A DNA stretch of 24,066 nt from an uncultured Eubacteriales bacterium (GCA_900547955.1 URIR01000028.1:1-24066), one strand, 5' to 3'. Positions 5,862-13,305 are shown, counted from the first letter of the stretch. Translations and numbers: made by a program. Notes: generated from the letters alone by a model not told the origin.

Positions 5862-6404
5862 ATGAATTGGATAGATGAAGTATCTTTAAAAATGAAGAAG
5901 AAAAACCAGGTCCTATTTTCTAAAAACTCAGAATATTTGCAGGATTTAATCATGCTGTTTGAAACGCAAAATCATTGGGTTATGGCGCTATGGGCATTTG
6001 AATTTGCGTCCGAATCTATTGCAAAACTCGAAGAAAAATATCCAGAAGAAAAGCGCCCACGAGAAGCGCTGGAAACAGTTAAAGACTGGGCATCTGGAAA
6101 AATTAAAATGCGATTAGCACAGCGAAAAATATTAGATTGCCATGCGTTTGCAAAAGAAATTAAAGATAAAGAAGATATTGCAATTTGTCATTCCATAGGA
6201 CAGGCTTGTGCAGTAGTGCATACTGCTGGACACGCAATAGGCTATCCGATATATGACCTTACAGCGATTATCTATAAATATGGGATTGAAAATTGTAAAG
6301 ACGCAGTAGAGCAACGGAAACAGCAATATGTCGAAAAGGTAATATACTGGAACGAACATCTATGTGATTATAAAGGCACATGGGCAGATTTTATGCTCAA
6401 ATAA
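5862..6404 (+). CDS. Imm-5-like putative immunity protein
   Basis: 180 aa, all-helical and cytoplasmic by appearance. It shows the pattern I associate with the Imm-5-like immunity family: ALWAFEFA (42-49), KYPEEKRPREALETVKDWASG (59-79, shown as KYPEEKRPREA plus the W of KDWASG), and a His/Gly-rich helix pair IGQACAVVHTAGHAIGYP (112-129). Family members are predicted to neutralise toxins of bacterial competition systems. No toxin gene is next to it, so it is an orphan here. Start 5862 was chosen because GGAGG lies 5 nt before it; a GTG at 5850 overlaps that site. It is more AT-rich than most of the window, which suggests transfer. Confidence 0.65.
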   Translation: MNWIDEVSLKMKKKNQVLFSKNSEYLQDLIMLFETQNHWVMALWAFEFASESIAKLEEKYPEEKRPREALETVKDWASGKIKMRLAQRKILDCHAFAKEIKDKEDIAICHSIGQACAVVHTAGHAIGYPIYDLTAIIYKYGIENCKDAVEQRKQQYVEKVIYWNEHLCDYKGTWADFMLK

Positions 6405-6479
6405 GATTTCCATTTGCTGGCCTCATAGCAATAGAATGACAAATGGCTGCTATTTATCGAGCAGACAAGGAGGTGGCGC

Positions 6480-6566
6480 ATGCCCACTACTATGCGATTT
6501 GACCTCCCATCATTTTTATTTCTACCCCTGTTATTTGCTATAATTTCTCCAAAAATCACTTTTTAG
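6480..6566 (+). CDS. Possible 28-aa hydrophobic peptide
   Basis: MPTTMRFDLPSFLFLPLL is followed by FAIISPKITF and a stop. A near-perfect ribosome binding site AAGGAGGTG lies 4 nt before ATG. One hydrophobic segment (about 9-23) with a short Lys-bearing tail resembles type I toxin peptides or a small membrane peptide. An inverted repeat CCATTTG / CAAATGG (6410-6416, 6440-6446) lies upstream. No antisense RNA or family match can be shown. It may be a chance ORF in a decayed stretch. Confidence 0.35.
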   Translation: MPTTMRFDLPSFLFLPLLFAIISPKITF

Positions 6567-6586
6567 GTATACGACTGTTTTTCAAG

Positions 6587-6643
6587 GGTATCTGGAGGAA
6601 AATAGCCGAAATACTCGTATAGGCTAATAATTATATAGATACC
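6587..6643. repeat. Nested inverted repeats in AT-rich intergenic DNA
   Basis: GGTATCT (6587-6593) / AGATACC (6637-6643) encloses TAGCC / GGCTA (6603-6607, 6622-6626), which encloses ATAC / GTAT (6611-6620). The three levels could fold into one long imperfect hairpin, of unknown role. Confidence 0.4.
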
Positions 6644-6682
6644 AACAAATATGGCATAATCATGTAGATAGTGTGGAGGACA

Positions 6683-7280
6683 ATGCGCCATAGTGAGTTT
6701 TTATCATCTCTGACGTCTTGACACAAAAGCATTTATCAATTATCTCCATTATGCAGTTATTAAAGGCTGTCCGCTCTCCTATTATGCATATACTGATTTT
6801 GGCAAAAGAAGATTTTCTGATACCGATTTATTAATTGACAGAAAGGATATTGAAATATTTGAAGAAATATTACTGACACATGGATTTGGGCAAATATTTA
6901 CAGAAAACAAGCCGTCAAAAGCCGAAAGAGAAAAAAGAATTCTATCCATGAGATTTTCTAATCAATTATTACCATACTATCGTTTGATAAATGGCCAGTT
7001 AATTTGTTTGGATATAAATTTTGATATTTTATGGAGTGAGTATACTGGAAAACGAATTAATATCAGCAGTTTTCTTTCTGATACAAATGATATGGAAATA
7101 TATAGCGTAAAAATAAAAACGCTACCGCCCTTAAAAATGTTTGTTCAGCTTGCTCTGCGCCACCACAAAGATATGAACTCCATATACTTACTCGCCGCAC
7201 GCAAAAGCTCTTTTCTAAGTTTCTCCTTATACTTATTTGATACAAGGCTCTTGACAAATAACGATATAATGTTAATATAG
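6683..7280 (+). pseudogene. Nucleotidyltransferase-like gene, frameshifted and truncated
   Basis: GGAGG then ATG at 6683 starts MRHSEFLSSLTS and hits TGA at 6719. If one T of the TT at 6718-6719 is dropped, the frame reads on as SDTKAFINYLHYAVIKG and stays open to 7280. The encoded part has the nucleotidyltransferase pattern of the NTP_transf_5 family: a YAVIKG strand, then FGKRRFSDTDLLI with the G...R..SDxD catalytic core, and later LDINFDILW and QLALRHHKDMNSIYLLA. Members often occur in peptide-antibiotic gene clusters. Full members are far longer than these 198 codons. The last 25 residues lose the pattern, so the 3' end is also missing. The single-base break could be a sequencing error; the truncation is separate. 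Confidence 0.7.
7251..7278 (+). promoter_or_regulatory. Promoter of the small membrane protein gene
   Basis: Perfect -35 TTGACA (7251-7256), 16-nt spacer, -10 TAATAT (7273-7278). It overlaps the decayed nucleotidyltransferase end and lies just upstream of the palindromic element at 7294. Confidence 0.55.
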
Positions 7281-7293
7281 CTTTAGTCGGCTT

Positions 7294-7322
7294 TACCCTC
7301 AGTTTGCAGGGAACTGGGGGTA
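7294..7322 (+). repeat. Palindromic intergenic element, copy A
   Basis: CCCTCAGTTTGCAGGG followed by AACTGGGGG: arms CCCTCAGTT / AACTGGGGG (9 bp, one wobble) around a 7-nt loop. It would form a hairpin early in the leader of the next gene. TAGTCGGCTT lies immediately upstream; the reverse complement of that decamer flanks copy B. Confidence 0.6.
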
Positions 7323-7358
7323 TGGAACAGCATAATAAAATATAGGAGGATACAATTA

Positions 7359-7736
7359 ATGAGAAGCGGAACCAAGCATCTGCGCATAGCCAGCGCCATT
7401 CAAATTATTCTAGGCCTGGGCGGCATACTGCTGACCTATTTCCTAATCGGTCAGGGCGACATATCCAATTCGGGGATTTCGGCAGAACACGCTCTGCTGA
7501 CGCTGATACTTACCTACTGCGGACATGCCTTTCAAATACTGGCCGGACTCTTCGGTCTGCTGCTTTCCAAGAAAAAATCCCTATTCACGGTAATTTTAGG
7601 CGTGCTGCTCTTTATACCCCAGCTTATAACATTCATCCATGTAAAAAACGATATCGCCCTTATAATAATCAATGCGATTTTACTGGCTATACCCTACTAT
7701 TATCTGCACAACGCATATAAAAACCTTAAGGCGTAG
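7359..7736 (+). CDS. Small four-helix membrane protein, unknown
   Basis: 125 aa with four predicted membrane helices: about 10-28, 45-67, 74-92 and 97-116. A short basic N-terminus and the tail HNAYKNLKA suggest both ends lie in the cytoplasm. AGGAGG precedes the start by 9 nt. I do not recognise a family or catalytic residues. It is a single-gene unit with its own promoter, a hairpin leader and a terminator shared with the convergent ABC permease gene. Confidence 0.75.
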   Translation: MRSGTKHLRIASAIQIILGLGGILLTYFLIGQGDISNSGISAEHALLTLILTYCGHAFQILAGLFGLLLSKKKSLFTVILGVLLFIPQLITFIHVKNDIALIIINAILLAIPYYYLHNAYKNLKA

Positions 7737-7811
7737 CAGCCGATACCAATTCATTCCGTCTGTAAATTTGGTCAGCCGTATTTTTTAAAAGCTGATTGCT
7801 GATAATTCGCA

Positions 7812-7863
7812 AAAAGCTTCAGCCCCAGCCGCGTCTTAAACGCGGAAAGGCTGAAGCTTTTTT
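7812..7863. terminator. Bidirectional terminator
   Basis: A perfect 13-bp stem AAAAGCTTCAGCC / GGCTGAAGCTTTT with an inner hairpin CCGCGT / ACGCGG. T-runs are present on both strands, so it can end both the membrane-protein gene and the ABC operon. Confidence 0.9.
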
Positions 7864-7908
7864 CTAATAAATATAGGAGCCGCCCGTTTTTTCCGGCAGG
7901 CAGGACTA

Positions 7909-9480
7909 TTATGCCCGCAGCTTAAAGGTGCGCGGAGCCAGCTTGTAAATCAATATGCAGGCTATAATCACATACAGCACGCAAAAAGCAATGCACAGCC
8001 CGCCGAAAAGCAGCGTGGGCATTCTCATCTGCATAAAACCAAAGCACACTATATAAGTAATTGACATTATCAGCCTATAAGTCCCGCTTTTCATCTCGGT
8101 TCCGGCGTTGTACGGCTGCAAAAGATAATAGAGAGTAAGATAATGCACCGAGAAAAATATACTCAGACAAAGTATGGATATAAGAATAACAGCGTAATCC
8201 AAGGCGCTTCCCCCGCCCGAGGCAAAAAGAATGGCGTCCAGCCCCACGCCTATAGTCAGAGCGGGCAGCAGATTTATTTTTACTATCTCCCTCAAGCGTA
8301 TCCTAAACAGCCTCAGCACCATATCCGGCCTCTTAAAAAACGAATAAGTCAGCAGACTGCTGTCGCAGTTCATAAACAGCGCCTGGGTAAAGCCCGTGCC
8401 CCTGTTTATAGCATACATAATAAACACAAAATACGGTAGCGAGCCCGCCAGAATGTCATTAGCCGCCGGCTTAAGCTGAGGCTCAAGATAAAATGCAAGC
8501 AAAACGCCTAGAACCAAAAACAGACATACCGCCGCAATCTTTTTAACGGCGCTCCAAAGAATTTTCCGATGTCTTTTAATAAACAGCTCGTTTAAATATT
8601 CAAAGCCGCGGCGCCTGCTGGTTATATTTTCTTCAGTACTTATAGCTTTCCGGCTCTGGGCCTTAGCCGCCTGCGCCGCGGTAGTATCCATCTGGCTGAA
8701 CAGCCTGAAAAGCTGCTGCTTATTAACCTCGCGGTAATATTTAAAGGAAAGTATCCTCTTCAGCGACAATCCTCCCAAAAGCGCGCCTAAAATAAACAAT
8801 GCAGTCAGAATAATTTCATTAACCGCAAGCTTTATTGCCGGCAGGCCGTACGCGCAGCAAAGCAGTACTCCTACGCACAGCCATATATAGCCTCCCAGCC
8901 TGTTTTCGTTATACGCCCGGCCGCTGCGCTCATAGTCCCAAAGGGATAACGCGGCGGCAGTCATCTTCATGCCCGCTATAGAAAAGGGAATGATTAGGCA
9001 GAGCCAAAGGGGCACGCCGTAATTCAGGCCAAAGATTATGGAAAAGGGCATAAAACCTATAATCAGTCTGAGCAATGCATAGGCATAATTGATAAGAGTA
9101 TATTCCCTGGCGTCCATTCGCATAAGTATCATTGCGTAATATTTATCCCTGGTCGGATTGAAAATATAGGTATTTAATAAAACCCCTATGACAGTAAGAA
9201 AAAACAGTATGTTAAGATACATTTTCCCGTCCAGTCCGTCAGGATAAAGCGTTCCGGCGCCCGCTATCATAGCTGCAAAATATATAAGCTTGCCTAAAAA
9301 AGCCGACGCAATCTCCCATATTATCCACACTATATTGGCAAAGATTTTTAAACCCCTGACGCTGTAAATACGCTCGGGCAGAACCCGCTTCAGCAAAGGC
9401 ATTTGCTTTAATGAATACAATATGCTGTTTACCTTATAGGTATTTTTTAAGGAAAAGGAGATTCTCAGCGTTTTATTCAT
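7909..9480 (-). CDS. ABC transporter permease subunit
   Basis: 523 aa, highly hydrophobic, with roughly 10-12 membrane helices split by a hydrophilic cytoplasmic stretch near 245-305 (RILSFKYYREVNKQQLFRLF onward). It has no solute-binding or FtsX-type extracellular domain. Size and partner suggest an export-type ABC permease of the EcsB/YthQ kind; the substrate is unknown. The start follows GGGAGG by 6 nt and lies 45 nt after the ATPase gene, so the two form an operon. The stop is close to the shared terminator. Confidence 0.8.
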   Translation of the reverse strand: MNKTLRISFSLKNTYKVNSILYSLKQMPLLKRVLPERIYSVRGLKIFANIVWIIWEIASAFLGKLIYFAAMIAGAGTLYPDGLDGKMYLNILFFLTVIGVLLNTYIFNPTRDKYYAMILMRMDAREYTLINYAYALLRLIIGFMPFSIIFGLNYGVPLWLCLIIPFSIAGMKMTAAALSLWDYERSGRAYNENRLGGYIWLCVGVLLCCAYGLPAIKLAVNEIILTALFILGALLGGLSLKRILSFKYYREVNKQQLFRLFSQMDTTAAQAAKAQSRKAISTEENITSRRRGFEYLNELFIKRHRKILWSAVKKIAAVCLFLVLGVLLAFYLEPQLKPAANDILAGSLPYFVFIMYAINRGTGFTQALFMNCDSSLLTYSFFKRPDMVLRLFRIRLREIVKINLLPALTIGVGLDAILFASGGGSALDYAVILISILCLSIFFSVHYLTLYYLLQPYNAGTEMKSGTYRLIMSITYIVCFGFMQMRMPTLLFGGLCIAFCVLYVIIACILIYKLAPRTFKLRA

Positions 9481-9525
9481 ACCCGCCCTCCCTTAAAAAC
9501 GCATAAAATTAAGAAGGCAGAATAT

Positions 9526-10233
9526 TTATGCATTGCTTTCCTCCCTCAGCGCGTTGATAATCTTTTCCTTAAATTCGCCGTTCCCCAAATTAAATTTATC
9601 CACCTTTTCCAGCTCGCCGTGATTCAAAAGCACAATTTCATCGCAGAGATCCAGCGCCAAATCAAGAATATGCGTAGAAAATATAATAATCCGCTCTGCT
9701 TTTAGGGAACGCAGCAGCTGCTTCATTTCCTCGGCCACCACCACGTCCAAAGAAGTAAGCGGCTCGTCCAGCAGCAGAATATTTGGCTGAGCCATAATAT
9801 TTATAAGCATCTGCATTTTATTTTTCATGCCGTGCGAATAGTCCTTTAAAAGCTTATCCCTGTCCTCGGCCGCAATACTGACCATATCAAAATAATCGTC
9901 TATCGGCATAGGAGAAGCTATGCTCTTTTCATTAATATCCAGAAAGAATTTTAAAAATTCCCGGCCTGTTAAAAATTCAGGCACGGTAGGAGTGGAAAGC
10001 ACATACCCTATATCCTCCGCTTTCAATTCCCGCTTTGACGCGCCCTCCTCCAGATAAAAATCTCCTCCGTCCGCCTTTATATCCCGGTTAAGGCAGTTAA
10101 AGAGAGTAGTTTTGCCCGCGCCGTTGCGCCCAAGCAAACCGTATATCCTGCCGCTTTCAAAGCAAAAGCTTATATCCCTGAGCACCTCTTTTTTCTCAAA
10201 CCGCTTGGACAAATGCTCCAAAATAAAATTCAT
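9526..10233 (-). CDS. ABC transporter ATP-binding protein
   Basis: 235 aa, one nucleotide-binding domain. Walker A GRNGAGKTT (35-43), a signature of the YSHGM type (133-136 region) in place of LSGGQ, Walker B LLLDEP (153-158), D-loop SLD (161-163) and H-loop H188. The expected Gln of the Q-loop is not obvious near 75-85 (IGYVLSTPTVPEF). This is common in the export ATPases of the EcsA/YthP type. It should drive the permease encoded 45 nt downstream. GGAGG lies 4 nt before the start. A leader of about 180 nt separates it from the promoter. Confidence 0.92.
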   Translation of the reverse strand: MNFILEHLSKRFEKKEVLRDISFCFESGRIYGLLGRNGAGKTTLFNCLNRDIKADGGDFYLEEGASKRELKAEDIGYVLSTPTVPEFLTGREFLKFFLDINEKSIASPMPIDDYFDMVSIAAEDRDKLLKDYSHGMKNKMQMLINIMAQPNILLLDEPLTSLDVVVAEEMKQLLRSLKAERIIIFSTHILDLALDLCDEIVLLNHGELEKVDKFNLGNGEFKEKIINALREESNA

Positions 10234-10423
10234 ATTTCCTCCCAGCTAAAAAACTTCGCGTCCGGGCTAAGCCCCAGCGTCATAGGTTTCGTCTGCGTTC
10301 GGCTAAAATCCGCCGTCCGCCGCAAAGGGCGCATCCTGCCCAAAGGCGCCGCAAGCTTCAAAATAGGCCTGCCTAAAAAGCTCCTATTCCAGCATTATGC
10401 CGGCTAACACGCTTCCGCCGATT

Positions 10424-10452
10424 ATTATACACAACCCGATAAAAGCGGTCAA
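10424..10452 (-). promoter_or_regulatory. Promoter of the ABC exporter operon
   Basis: Minus strand: -35 TTGACC (10452-10447), 17-nt spacer, perfect -10 TATAAT (10429-10424). The rest of 10234-10423 is a leader of about 180 nt. It contains a 34-codon ORF (10230-10334) that overlaps the ATPase start but has no ribosome binding site. Confidence 0.75.
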
Positions 10453-10477
10453 GCCGACTACCCTCAGTTTGCAAGGA
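10451..10477 (+). repeat. Palindromic intergenic element, copy B (half)
   Basis: AAGCCGACTA is followed by CCCTCAGTTTGCAAGGAA; the right arm (AACTG...) is lost. It abuts the -35 of the ABC operon promoter. The adjoining 10478-10736 holds no gene I can support. Confidence 0.6.
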
Positions 10478-10736
10478 AGACGGTCAGAAAGCATAAAATT
10501 CGCGTACTGCCGCGTTGCTTTGATTCCATGTACGCCCGTTATTACATTTCTCGTTCAAGCGCGCTTTACCTGGCGCAAATTTTAAGCCTTTTGATTCTGT
10601 AACCTCAAACGAAAAAAATTCTTTCATTTTCAAGGCATATAAAGAAGAGTAAAATGCGCCGCAGAGGGGTGAATTGTGCTCTGATTGTATTATCTACCCT
10701 AAATTGTATTTTTCACTTTTAAATTTGAAATGTTTT

Positions 10737-10771
10737 TATTAATTGATTAATAACATCTTTTAGTCTATAAT
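10737..10771 (+). promoter_or_regulatory. Promoter and palindrome upstream of the small regulator
   Basis: -35 TTGATT (10743-10748), 17-nt spacer, -10 TATAAT (10766-10771). The -35 lies inside a perfect 7-bp inverted repeat TATTAAT-TG-ATTAATA (10737-10752). A symmetric site over the promoter of a Cro-like gene suggests self-repression. Confidence 0.65.
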
Positions 10772-10809
10772 AATACTGTTATTACAATTATGAAAGAGGG
10801 CTGATAGAG

Positions 10810-11022
10810 ATGGGCATGGCTCTGAAAATAAAAATTATACTTTTAGAACGCAATATGAATATAAAAGAATTAGCCGAAAAGCTCGGCACTACCGGCAATA
10901 ATTTAAGCAACAAGCTGGCGCGGGACAATTTATCCGAAAAAGATTTGCGCGCTATAGCCGAAGCATTAAATTGCGATTATGACGGTATATTTACATTTAG
11001 GGACAGCGGTAAAAAAATATAA
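10810..11022 (+). CDS. Small XRE/Cro-type DNA-binding regulator
   Basis: 70 aa made almost wholly of one helix-turn-helix domain. Helices 2 and 3 are in IKELAEKLGTTGNNLSNKL (18-36), followed by SEKDLRAIAEALNCDY (42-57), the usual closing helices of this family. It should bind DNA as a dimer. The start at 10810 has AGAGGG 9 nt upstream; a second ATG six bases later is also possible. It is a lone gene with its own palindromic promoter and no phage or restriction gene beside it. Its targets are unknown; its own promoter is the first candidate. Confidence 0.85.
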   Translation: MGMALKIKIILLERNMNIKELAEKLGTTGNNLSNKLARDNLSEKDLRAIAEALNCDYDGIFTFRDSGKKI

Positions 11023-11071
11023 CCTAAGTTTAAGCGTCAGTACAGCCGAATTAACAAGCTTATATAAATAA

Positions 11072-11095
11072 TACCCTCAGTTTACAAGGAACTGC
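11072..11095 (+). repeat. Palindromic intergenic element, copy C
   Basis: TACCCTCAGTTTACAAGG followed by AACTGC: the inner arms CAGTT / AACTG are kept and the outer right arm is lost. GTACAGCC at 11040-11047 also occurs upstream of copy D (13223-13230). Confidence 0.6.
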
Positions 11096-11111
11096 ACGGC
11101 CATATAATATT

Positions 11112-11140
11112 AAAAGCGGCTCTGCACCAGGCAGAGCCGC
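11112..11140 (-). terminator. Terminator of the glycosyltransferase gene
   Basis: Minus strand: a perfect 10-bp stem GCGGCTCTGC / GCAGAGCCGC with a 5-nt loop, then TTTTAATATT. The T-run is short, so strength is uncertain. Confidence 0.6.
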
Positions 11141-11205
11141 CGCGACGACGCAAAAATAATTCTAAAAAGCGCCTTTCTCCGCCTGGGCGCCGGCTCGGAA
11201 CATTT

Positions 11206-11943
11206 TTACCCGTTAGCCTGCTTCAGGCCCTGATTAGATATCCTGTCCGCGTCCTCCTGGGAAAGCGCCCCGCAGGCCACCATGCGCTCCAGCACCTGAT
11301 TCATTCTCTGAGCTGCAAGCTCGGGATTGCTGTCAGGAGAATAAGCCGACGGCGCGTTAGGCAGGCCCGCCAGCATAACCGCCTCATATTCGTTCAGCTC
11401 AGAAGGCTCTTTTCCAAAATAGCCCTGCGCCGCATCATAAATACCATAATATCCGCTGCCAAAATAAATGGTATTGACATACAACTCAAAAATATCCTCT
11501 TTTGAATATTCCTTTTCCAGAGCCAGAGCCGCAAACGCCTCGGCTACCTTCCGCTCCAGCTTCTTTTCCTGAGTAAAATATTGATTTTTCATAAGCTGCT
11601 GAGTAATGGTACTTCCTCCCTCGGCAAAGGAAAGAGTGGTTATATCCTTCCATACCGCCCGGCATATGGCCAGAAAATCCACGCCGTCATGCTTCCAGAA
11701 ACGCTTATCCTCCACCGAAACCACAGCGTCCACATATATTTCAGGCAGCTCCTCAAAACAGGTAAAATGCTCCATGCTCCGTATTTCCTCAACCTTTTGA
11801 GCTATAGGCGTCTCCGCCACAGCCCCGCTGTACATTTTATAGCCCTTAATGGTAAAATAAGCCGCCGCTACAGCCAGCAGAAACATAACCGCCAGTATAA
11901 CAATAACAATTATCTTTAAAACCGTACCAGTTTTTTTCTTCAT
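11206..11943 (-). CDS. Monofunctional peptidoglycan glycosyltransferase (GT51)
   Basis: 245 aa. A basic tip and one membrane anchor (about 9-30) are followed by a GT51 domain. Motifs: VEDKRFWKHDG (77-87) with catalytic E78, GGSTITQQLMKN (109-120), the ERKVAEAFAALALE helix (130-143) with second Glu E135, and YVNTIYFGSGYYGI (155-168). The family polymerises lipid II into glycan strands on the outer face of the membrane. It lacks the transpeptidase domain of class A PBPs, so it is of the MtgA/SgtB kind. It is a single-gene unit with its own promoter and terminator. The domain looks complete. Confidence 0.93.
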   Translation of the reverse strand: MKKKTGTVLKIIVIVILAVMFLLAVAAAYFTIKGYKMYSGAVAETPIAQKVEEIRSMEHFTCFEELPEIYVDAVVSVEDKRFWKHDGVDFLAICRAVWKDITTLSFAEGGSTITQQLMKNQYFTQEKKLERKVAEAFAALALEKEYSKEDIFELYVNTIYFGSGYYGIYDAAQGYFGKEPSELNEYEAVMLAGLPNAPSAYSPDSNPELAAQRMNQVLERMVACGALSQEDADRISNQGLKQANG

Positions 11944-12050
11944 TTAAAGCCCACCGCCTAAGAATTTTAAGAATCAGCCGCCGTTTAAAACAGGTTCAAG
12001 CGACGCAATTATAATTGAATGCTCCGCCCGAAAGCTCATGCTGTATTTAT

Positions 12051-12059
12051 ATTATACCA
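12051..12059 (-). promoter_or_regulatory. Extended -10 promoter of the glycosyltransferase gene
   Basis: Minus strand TGGTATAAT, an extended -10 with a perfect TATAAT and no good -35. Transcription would start about 100 nt before the ATG. The rest of 11944-12244 shows no other gene or motif I can support. Confidence 0.5.
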
Positions 12060-12244
12060 AAAACCCGATTTTAGCGCCAGCCAAACAGCTTACATTTGCG
12101 CCCATAAATCTTACACTTTGGTAAGGAATAATAAAGCCCGGCCGGAATCAGAATCCAAACCCTTTTTCAGGCAAAGCACGCCGCCAGGCGTCCAAGCCCT
12201 TCCCCACCCGAAGCACGCCGCCCAGCGCCGAAAAAAATACCGCG

Positions 12245-12273
12245 TTGATATATATCCGGCCTTATGCTAAAAT
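12245..12273 (+). promoter_or_regulatory. Promoter of the RNA methyltransferase gene
   Basis: -35 TTGATA (12245-12250), 17-nt spacer, extended -10 TGCTAAAAT (12265-12273). Confidence 0.7.
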
Positions 12274-12310
12274 AGGCGTATGGACGCAAAGCGCATAGGA
12301 GGCTCTCGCA

Positions 12311-13141
12311 ATGACAGTAAAAATATATTCTAAAAACGCCGCTTATCAAAAATTTGAGGTGCTTAAAACCAACCGCAATAAAAGATATAAATATAAGGAG
12401 TTTTTCGCAGAGGGCGTGCGCAATATAAACCAGGCGGTTAAAAACGGCTGGGAAATAGCTTCCTTTATTTACGGCGATGAATTAAGCCTGTCCGACTGGG
12501 CGAAGGATATGCTTAAAAATGTCCGCACCCAGACCAATTATCAGCTTCTTCCCTCTCTTATGGCGGATTTAAGCGGAAAAGAGGATACCTCCGAATTGCT
12601 CGCAGTAATAAAAATGCGCGAAGACAACCCTGAGAATATAATTCTGGGACATAGCCCGCTTATAATGCTGCTGGACAGGCCCTCCAACAAGGGAAATCTG
12701 GGCACTATCCTTCGTTCCTGCGACGCTTTCGGAGCAGACGGCGTAATTATAACCGGTCACGCCGTAGATTTATACGAGCCTGAGGTAATCGCCGCTTCAA
12801 TGGGCTCCTTCTTTAACGTAAACTGCGTCCGGATTTACGACAATCAGGCGCTTAGCGAATATATCAGCCGGCTCAGGGAAAAATATCCCGAGCTGCAGAT
12901 AATAGGCACAACTGCGCACAAGCAGCACAGTATCTATAATCTCAGTTTTTTAAGCCCGACCCTGATAATGATAGGCAACGAAACCTACGGGCTTAATAAC
13001 ACCCTGAAAAACGGCTGCGACTATCTGGCCACCATTCCCATGAATTGTTCCTCCTCAGCGTCCTCTTTAAATATCGGCTGCGCGGCGACCGTCTTTTTAT
13101 ACGAAGCCGCCAGGCAGAGAGCAATGAAAAATATAAAATAA
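12311..13141 (+). CDS. TrmH/SpoU-family RNA 2'-O-methyltransferase
   Basis: 276 aa: an N-terminal substrate-binding domain (about 15-100) and a C-terminal SPOUT methyltransferase domain. Motif 1 is NKGNLGTILRSCDAFG (126-141), with the family's Asn and Arg. Motif 2 is IMIGNETYGL (219-228). Motif 3 is IPMNCSSSASSLNIGCA (242-258), where the usual Gly after IPM is Asn. The fold forms a deep trefoil knot that binds S-adenosylmethionine, and members methylate ribose in tRNA or rRNA. The exact RNA site cannot be read from the sequence. GGAGG precedes the start by about 8 nt. It is a single-gene unit. Confidence 0.9.
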   Translation: MTVKIYSKNAAYQKFEVLKTNRNKRYKYKEFFAEGVRNINQAVKNGWEIASFIYGDELSLSDWAKDMLKNVRTQTNYQLLPSLMADLSGKEDTSELLAVIKMREDNPENIILGHSPLIMLLDRPSNKGNLGTILRSCDAFGADGVIITGHAVDLYEPEVIAASMGSFFNVNCVRIYDNQALSEYISRLREKYPELQIIGTTAHKQHSIYNLSFLSPTLIMIGNETYGLNNTLKNGCDYLATIPMNCSSSASSLNIGCAATVFLYEAARQRAMKNIK

Positions 13142-13143
13142 CA

Positions 13144-13215
13144 GCCGGAAGAAACGGAACGGCGTCTCTTCCGGCCTGAAAAACAGCGCGCCCGAGCCTA
13201 AAGCTTGGGGCGCGC
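13144..13215. terminator. Two hairpins in the convergent gap
   Basis: GCCGGAAGA / TCTTCCGGC (13144-13175, 9 bp) and GCGCGCCC / GGGCGCGC (13186-13215, 8 bp). Neither has a T-run on the plus strand. On the minus strand the first is followed by TGTTATTTTATATT, which could serve the glycosidase gene. Confidence 0.45.
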
Positions 13216-13263
13216 CCGGGCGGTACAGCCAAATAAAGGCCATGCGCCCTGTTTTTATTTTCT

Positions 13264-13290
13264 GCCCTCAGTTTACAAGAAACCGAGGGC
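13264..13290 (+). repeat. Palindromic intergenic element, copy D
   Basis: The best-paired copy: GCCCTCAGTTT / AAACCGAGGGC, 11 bp with one mismatch, around the loop ACAAG. It lies 15 nt beyond the stop of the glycosidase gene. Confidence 0.65.
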
Positions 13291-13305
13291 AATTAAATAC
13301 AGAAG

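Noticed and set aside
5684..5953. An 89-codon minus-strand ORF across the promoter of the immunity gene.
   Set aside because: It overlaps the promoter, ribosome binding site and start of the Imm-5-like gene and shows no motif.
10230..10334. A 34-codon ORF on the minus strand whose stop overlaps the ATPase start (ATATGA).
   Set aside because: No ribosome binding site at a usable distance and no recognisable composition; a GC-rich leader easily yields such a frame. Kept only as a note on the leader.
11581..12270. Plus-strand ORFs opposite and upstream of the glycosyltransferase gene.
   Set aside because: Antisense shadows or intergenic frames without start signals or recognisable protein features.
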